Of a DNA stretch of 64,000 bases, positions 58,801-64,000 are shown one piece after another. A model generated the notes under the pieces. That model was given only the letters and a program-made list of their open reading frames with translations, was not told where the DNA came from and made no database searches. Positions within the stretch are counted from its first letter, which is position 1. Each line of letters starts with the position of its first letter. The position numbers were made by a program, and so were the translations under genes. The stretch covers positions 41,763,335 to 41,827,334 of the forward strand of contig CM071930.1 of NCBI GenBank assembly GCA_016081115.2. Reading direction: 5' to 3'. Source of the DNA: Rehmannia glutinosa (Eukaryota > Streptophyta > Magnoliopsida > Lamiales > Orobanchaceae).

Positions 58801-61259
58801 TGCCAACCCTGCAGCTACAGGACTAAAAGAGTAATTTAGCATGTATACTTGGAAATTTCTGTTTGAACCAATATCTTGAGCTCAAAAATTTCTGAAAATT
58901 CTCCAATGTATTGCATAATGCAGGTATGTATACATGTGGCATGCTCTAGCTGGATACTGGGGCGGGGTCCTTGCTTCATCCGAAGCACTAAAAAAGTACA
59001 ATCCTAAGCTCGAATATCCGGTCCAGTCACCGGAAATATCGGAAATATAAGAGACATAGCTTTAGACAGCTTGGAAAAGTATGGAGTTGGAGTAATAGAC
59101 CCTGAAAAAGTTTTCCATTTTTACAACGACATGCATAGCTATCTTGCTAGTAGTGGGGTGGATGGTGTTAAGGTTGATGTTCAAAATTTATTAGAAACCT
59201 TAGGATCTGGATATGGTGGAAGAGTGTCCATTACTAAACAGTATCATGAAGCCCTTGATGAGTCTATTGAGAAAAACTTCGGAGACAATAACTTGATTTG
59301 CTGTATGTGCCACATTTCCGACTCCGTCTTTAGTTCTAAGAAGAGCGCGACTGCTAGAGCGTCCGAGGATTTCATGCCGAATGAGCCGACTTTTCAGACA
59401 TTACATATTGCATCCGTGTCTTTCAATAGTCTTCTGTTAGGCGATATCGTCGTGCAGATTGGGATATGTTCCATGTAAGAATCTCTTTCATGAATACATA
59501 ACTTGGAAAATGATCATGTGATTTTCTTATAGTACTCTATGCTAGCTCATATACAAATGGGATAATTACAAGAACTGCTCCTGAGGTTAGGATTAATTAA
59601 AGAAAAAAAAAAAAAACCACAGGTTTTTTAAAATTACAAAAAACCTCGTGAGGTTTGACTCTGTATTACACTTTACTCGATTCATAACTAAAAACATTTC
59701 AAACACACCCTTAATTTGTAGAAATATAGCAATTATCCCCTTACATTTAATATAGAATCAAACCTCAAGGTTTTTTTTTGTAATTTTCAAACATCTCTTG
59801 GTTTTTTTTCGTAATTAACCCAAACATCAGTGGTAGTTTTATTAATCATCACTACAAATTATCATGCTAAATACTAACAACTCTTGTTTCTTTAATGAAG
59901 AGCAACCATGACACAGCTGAGTTCCATGGTGCAGCACGAGCATTGGGCGGTTGTCCAGTCTATGTAAGGTAAAACCATTTCTCCATAACAGTCCGCTTTT
60001 ACAGACAAGAAAAAAAAAAAAAACATTTTAAACTTATAATTTGTTCACACGATACAGTGACAAGCCAGGAAAACATGATTTCAACATCCTTAAGAAACTT
60101 GTTCTTCAGGATGGCTCTGTCTTAAGGGCTAGATACGCTGGCAGGCCTACAAGAGACTGCCTATTTATCGATCCTGTCATGGATGGGAAGCGGTATCTTG
60201 TTTTTTTCGGTATCAATATTTCATAAAACTAGAATCAATAACTTGCAATTGATTATTTTTAATTCTAAACAGCTTGCTCAAGATATGGAACTTGAATAAG
60301 ATAACAGGAGTAGTTGGGGTTTTCAACTGCCAAGGCGCAGGATGTTGGCCGATGAAACAAGCTCCTGAAAATTACTCTACAACTGCAGCGACATATATCT
60401 CGGACCGTGTGAGTCCCCTTGACGTAGAATACCTTGACGACATTGCAGGGAAAAACTGGACTGGAGACTCTGCTGTATATGCATTTAACTCAGGTTGGTT
60501 AATTAAAAACATTCTTTTTGAACACAATAACATCATCAGAAAATTTATAAATTAAAACACTAGAACAAAAAGCAACCGAAAAATACAACGGTTTTTTGTA
60601 ATTTATGTTGTCTTTCACCATATGACAACCGTGTTGTAGAAAACTATTGTCTACTAGCGGACAATGGCAATTCCATAATTGACAATGATTTTTTCATATT
60701 GTTGTCTATTAGTGTATATTATCTTACAACAATGGTTTCTTGAACTGTTGTATATTATCCAGAAAAATCTCATTATTGATCTGTGAACTATCTATAATAT
60801 TACAGGATCTCTTTCCAGAGTGCCGAAGAACAAAAGTGTTGAAGTGTCTTTAGGTGTACTACAATGCGAAATATTTACCGTGTCTCCAATAAAGGTGAGC
60901 AATAATATTGCTCCTATAAGTTTGATCCCAATTTCAATCTTCTTATTCAACAAGTACTGACAGAGACTAGTTGGATATATATTATGAAAACAGGTGTTGA
61001 ATGAAAACATTCAGTTTGCTCCAATTGGCTTAATAAACATGTACAACTCAGGAGGAGCAGTCGAAGAATATATCCTTAAGGATACAATAACAATCAAAGC
61101 AAGAGGTTGTGGACTATTTGGAGCATATTCAAGTGTCAAACCAAGTTGTTGCAAGGTGGACAAGAAAGATGAGGAATTTACGTATTGTTCGAGAATGGAC
61201 TATTGACAATTAAACTTCAAACTGACAACAGCTTCGTAGAGATTGAAATCATGTATTAA
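55865..61259 (+). CDS. Raffinose synthase / seed imbibition protein family gene (GH36), 13 exons, three frameshifts
   Basis: Members are galactinol-sucrose galactosyltransferases or related alkaline alpha-galactosidases acting on raffinose-family sugars in the cytosol. Exons: 55865-56043, 57365-57630, 57727-57817, 57901-57949, 58053-58144, 58245-58352, 58437-58556, 58924-59474, 59901-59968, 60058-60192, 60273-60493, 60806-60894, 60994-61259, all with GT-AG introns. The start is the ATG in MTITAFPVIKNGC. Motifs are WFGWCTWDAFY (exon 5), IIDDGWQ (exon 6), WHALAGYWGG and KVDVQ with the likely nucleophile Asp (exon 8, about 59170-59184), RASEDF (59356-59373, RASDDF in many relatives), and KIWNLNK and GVFNCQGAG (exon 11). 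Frames break at about 59032, 59455 and 61190, each by loss of one G or C. With these allowed for, the length is 745 codons, normal for the family. Subfamily (SIP or true raffinose synthase) is undecided. Confidence 0.88.
56362..57152. mobile_element. MITE in intron 1, carrying a nested hAT MITE
   Basis: The inverted ends are GGTATAATTACAAA and, from the other side, GGTATAATTACAAATAC. Inner matching words are TTTGGGGTAATTAC on both sides. The flanks share AAGTTAAA (left 56354-56361; right 57154-57161), an 8-bp duplication with one spare base. After removing the nested element the MITE is about 283 bp. A relative lies in intron 8 (59559-59852). Confidence 0.8.
56460..56967. mobile_element. hAT-type MITE nested in the intron 1 MITE, 508 bp
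   Basis: The ends are TAGGGCTGTAATCGAACCG and, inverted, TAGGGCTACAAATGAACC. There is a perfect 8-bp duplication ATTCCGTC at 56452-56459 and 56968-56975. The interior is rich in gagctta / gagtttgag words and AT-rich in the middle. Confidence 0.9.
58604..58829. mobile_element. Small MITE in intron 7
   Basis: The left part CTTTCAGTCCTGTAGCTATAG and, at 40-50 bp in, TTGTAGAAATTATG mirror the right part. Read on the minus strand the right part is CTTTTAGTCCTGTAGCTGCAG with CTGTAGAAATTACAA. This gives inverted repeats of about 50 bp. No convincing target duplication was seen. Confidence 0.7.
59559..59852. mobile_element. MITE in intron 8, same family as the intron 1 MITE
   Basis: It starts GGGATAATTACAAG and shares with the intron 1 copy the inner phrase 'aaaattacaaaaa-cct' followed by 'tgaggtttga'. 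The right end is degenerate (TTAATCATCA). The flanks share TACAAAT (59552-59558 and 59853-59859). Length is 294 bp, close to the 283 bp of the uninterrupted relative. Confidence 0.75.
60558..60714. mobile_element. Possible CACTA-type mini-element in intron 11
   Basis: The segment opens CACTAGAACAAAAAGC and ends with TATTAGTG (CACTAATA on the other strand). It has inner acaacggtt / gacaaccgt / acaatgg words like the subterminal repeats of CACTA elements. A 3-bp duplication is not clear (AAA / TAT). Confidence 0.3.
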
Positions 61260-61454
61260 AGGCAGTTAGTTTATGCAATTTATCAGCATTTTCAAGAAAG
61301 TTAGTAGCAATAAGACATGATGCGCCTAGATTGAAATATTTGAGCTACACGCAATAGATCGAGTGTGTTTACTAGAGTATATTTGTTGTAGTGCATTTCA
61401 TATCTGAATATTTAGAATTCTTGTCTTTTATGTTGCCTTGTCTACGCTTGAAGC

Positions 61455-61460
61455 AATAAA
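61455..61460 (+). terminator. Polyadenylation signal of the GH36 gene
   Basis: AATAAA lies about 195 bp after the intact-frame stop codon at 61257-61259, within a T-rich 3' region. No better signal lies nearer. Confidence 0.5.
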
Positions 61461-61843
61461 GTGAAAGTGGGAGAAACACCTGATATTTTTGGCTGCACTT
61501 TGCCCTGCATATTTTTTTTTCATTCTTCACCCCAAGATTCAGAAACTGTTTCAGATTAATCTTTCCAAGAATAATACTAGTTCAAAAATCTAAAGAAATA
61601 TGAGACATTCTTCAAAAAGAATGATGGAGATGAGGAGGTAAGAGCTATTAAACTTCAGAATCTTAGAAGATTAAAAATGAAAACAAAAAAGAAAAGGAAT
61701 GAACACTTGAATCAACTCCATTCGAAGTTTGTAGAGATAACAAAATATGTTCTCATTCTACACCAAATTTTCTTTAACAAAAGATATTTTTATTTATACC
61801 ACAAGTTCTAATAAAAAGTCGCTATGGTTATAAGTTTCTTTTG

Positions 61844-63857
61844 TGTAATACCCCAATTTTTACCAATTTGGGTTTTAGTTTTTTTAGACCTTTAGGATTT
61901 TAATTATTGGCCCAGTATAAAATTTTAGTAAAAAGCCCAGTCTTAATAACATTAATAGGCCCATTTATAAATTTATATTTTATTTTTATTTTCGAGAGCC
62001 CATACCCAATTTCTAGAAGATTTAAAATTCTGCAAAATTATTATTTTTATTTAAATTCGAAATTTGAATTTTATTTACCCTTATCTTTACATATTATATC
62101 AGATAAAACAAAATCTCTTCTTAACAAATCCTGGCTTCTATCAGATATCTTTTAACCCACGTTCAAATGCCACTACTCTCTTAACTCCCTTAAACTGATA
62201 CCCTAAAGACCCACGTCTCCACAGGCAGTCTTCAACAACTCAAATACAATCCCATTATCCCACGTATTTCACACTCCATAACCCATACAACTCTCACATA
62301 TTAGTGGAAATATTCTGATAAATCTCTCCCATTCAAACCACGAGCCTTCAGTTCTTGGCAGAAATCATTAGTACTTTTCTCACCTTCACAGTCAAGGTAA
62401 ATACGGGTTCTCTTAGTTTACAATTTTCCAGCCGAAAACTCCTTCAACCACCGCACCACCACCTCGCAATCGAAGCCGGAAAACCGAAAACCCAGAAATT
62501 TTCGAAACCTCCGAAAAACCCAGAAAACTCGATTTCTTCAAAATTTATCCAAACTCCACACATCCAAAAAAAAAATAGAGGCATACCCGGACCCCGCAGC
62601 CTCCCGGCGATCACCGTTGCCTCCCGGCGTTGCCCGCTACGATTTGGAGTGAGAGGTTGTGAGAAATCGAGATTGAGAGGGAGAGGGAGAGAGACGAGGG
62701 TGAGACGAGGGCGACAGAGAGTAGAGCGAGACCGAAATTGGGCCTGAGGAAAAAAAAAAGAAAGAGAAAGACCAGAGAGCTGTGAGAGAGCGAGACCGAG
62801 GGTGTGAGAGGCGAAGAGAGAGTCTTGAGGAAGAAGGTCTGAAAATTTTTTCTAAAAAAAAAAAAAGAACAGAGAGGCAGACGTTGGTGAAGATGAGAGT
62901 TGTGAGATTTTTTTTTTTTTTTGAGGGAAATGAGAGTTGTGAGATTAGATAAGGGTTGGGGTGGGTTTGGCTTTATGAGGGAGTTAGTACATAAACTATG
63001 AAAAATTCCAATACCACCCCATATTTTTCTATCTTTGTTCAAAAGCCCAATTTCATCTTCAAGATAAACCTCTGATTTCATATTCAAGCCCAATTTTTAT
63101 TCAAGCCAATTTTCAATTTCACCTTTGGATATAAACTGTTGAGCCGAATTTTTTTTTTTAGATATATTTTCCTTTCCTTATTTATTTAAGCTAAAGATTT
63201 CCTAAAAATTATTTATTAAATTAGTTATTTTATTTATTTGTAGGAACTCAATCTTACGAGGTCTAGAACTTTCAAGCGAGCAGCATTTAGTTTTTCTGCA
63301 CTTTATTTGAGGTGGGGTTTTATTGCTTTTGTTTAATTTAAATGTCCTGTTTTAACTGTTAGTTGCATATTCATGATAAATATGATGCGTGATGTTGAGA
63401 CTATTTGTACTTAATTGTCGCGAGACTTTGAGACTATTTGTACTTAATTGTCGTGAGACTTTGATACTATTTGTACTTAATTGTCACGCGAGACTTTGAG
63501 ACTATTCGTACTTAAATGTACATGAGACTTTGAGACTATTTGTACTTAACTCGTATTTGAGACTATGATATTTTTCGTAAAAGTTTCGTGAAAGCCCAAT
63601 TGATCATGACAATTGTTTTTGTTGAATTTTTATTAGTAGTAGAATTTCATGAACGATGTTGGTCTTTTAATCTTTCGTATTTATAAAACATACGATTAAT
63701 CTTGGTTTTACTTGATTGATGGATGATGCAAATTTTTATTTAAGTTAGTTATTTTATTCTTTGGATTAAAAAATATGGTTGACTCGTTTAGTTAAATTCT
63801 TAATCATCTTGTGAATATAATGTTGCGTAGTTTCACTTTCAAAACTAGGGTGTTACA
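61844..63857 (+). mobile_element. Solo LTR of a gypsy-type element, 2.0 kb
   Basis: It starts TGTAATACCCC and ends GGGTGTTACA, inverted to each other. It is flanked by a perfect 5-bp duplication TTTTG (61839-61843 and 63858-63862). No internal domains, primer site or second LTR are present, so it arose by LTR-LTR recombination. It contains a purine-rich tract at 62655-62870 and a 3' tandem array. Open frames within it (for example 62355-62747) show no family resemblance. Confidence 0.9.
63397..63560. repeat. Tandem repeat in the solo LTR, about 36 bp, four to five copies
   Basis: The unit gagactatttgtacttaatt plus gtcg-cgagactt recurs from about 63397 to 63560 with small changes. The last copies are more diverged. 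Confidence 0.9.
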
Positions 63858-63862
63858 TTTTG

Positions 63863-64000
63863 GTTCCTAAAGCGTGGACGATTTACATGGAACTATGTAA
63901 ATGTTCAAAAATCAATGTAAATGATGACTCATATCTATATCGAAAGTCCTATATATCCCGATCTCAAACATAATTGATGATCTTGCACTGCAATCGAAAT
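63863..64000 (+). promoter_or_regulatory. Sequence resembling the upstream region of the GH36 gene (window edge)
   Basis: 63898-64000 aligns with 55084-55205: tgtaaatgatgactcat is identical, with scattered matches such as caatc-aaat at the end. It is cut by the window end. It may be the start of a second, tandem gene copy, whose promoter region was invaded by the solo LTR. Confidence 0.5.

Noticed and set aside
62355..63093. Open frames on both strands (130 and 160 codons)
   Set aside because: They fall in a purine/pyrimidine-rich tract of the solo LTR and give Ser/Leu- or Arg-rich low-complexity translations with no family match.

Overview
This is a plant nuclear window, most likely from a eudicot. 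It is AT-rich and packed with LTR retrotransposons, MITEs, a Helitron and SINEs. It holds one recognisable host gene, with plant-type introns. No bacterial or viral genome features are present. The species cannot be named from the sequence.

Layout, left to right. 1-5212: the 3' end of a decayed Ty3/gypsy chromovirus, with its very long (4.3 kb) 3' LTR. 5213-10827: a dispersed repeat, a Tourist-like MITE, two or three elements bounded by (TA)n microsatellites, and a piece of copia LTR. 10828-27270: a decayed Ty1/copia element (A, plus strand). A second, younger and pol-less element of the same lineage (B, minus strand, 17991-25842) sits inside it, with a perfect 5-bp target duplication. 27271-29793: the 3' part and LTR of a Tat/Retand-like gypsy element with an antisense ORF. 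29794-34281: a 4.5 kb non-coding Helitron containing a SINE. 34282-45235: hAT and Tourist-like MITEs and a SIRE-like copia element (C, 35900-41923). C has lost integrase and reverse transcriptase, and its 3' LTR carries an organelle-derived insertion. 45236-51867: a third copia element (D, minus strand) with a perfect target duplication. 52002-54288: two more (TA)n-bounded elements, back to back. 55296-61460: the host gene. 61844-63857: a solo LTR. 63863-64000: sequence resembling the upstream flank of the host gene.

The host gene is a 13-exon glycoside hydrolase family 36 gene of the raffinose synthase / seed imbibition protein family (55865-61259, plus strand). All splice sites and family motifs are present. 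The reading frame is broken by three single-base losses, each in a short run of G or C. Restoring them gives a length divisible by three (745 codons plus stop), so they are either assembly errors or very recent lesions. Its introns host several MITEs.

The most unusual material is the (TA)n-bounded family. Its members share terminal inverted repeats around a core like TCAAATGAGACCAC and occur in abutting pairs that share one microsatellite. Each carries its own internal array of a different short word. Element B is also notable: a gag-bearing parasite of the A lineage in which pol is replaced by an ORF resembling the 'putative plant transposon protein' domain.
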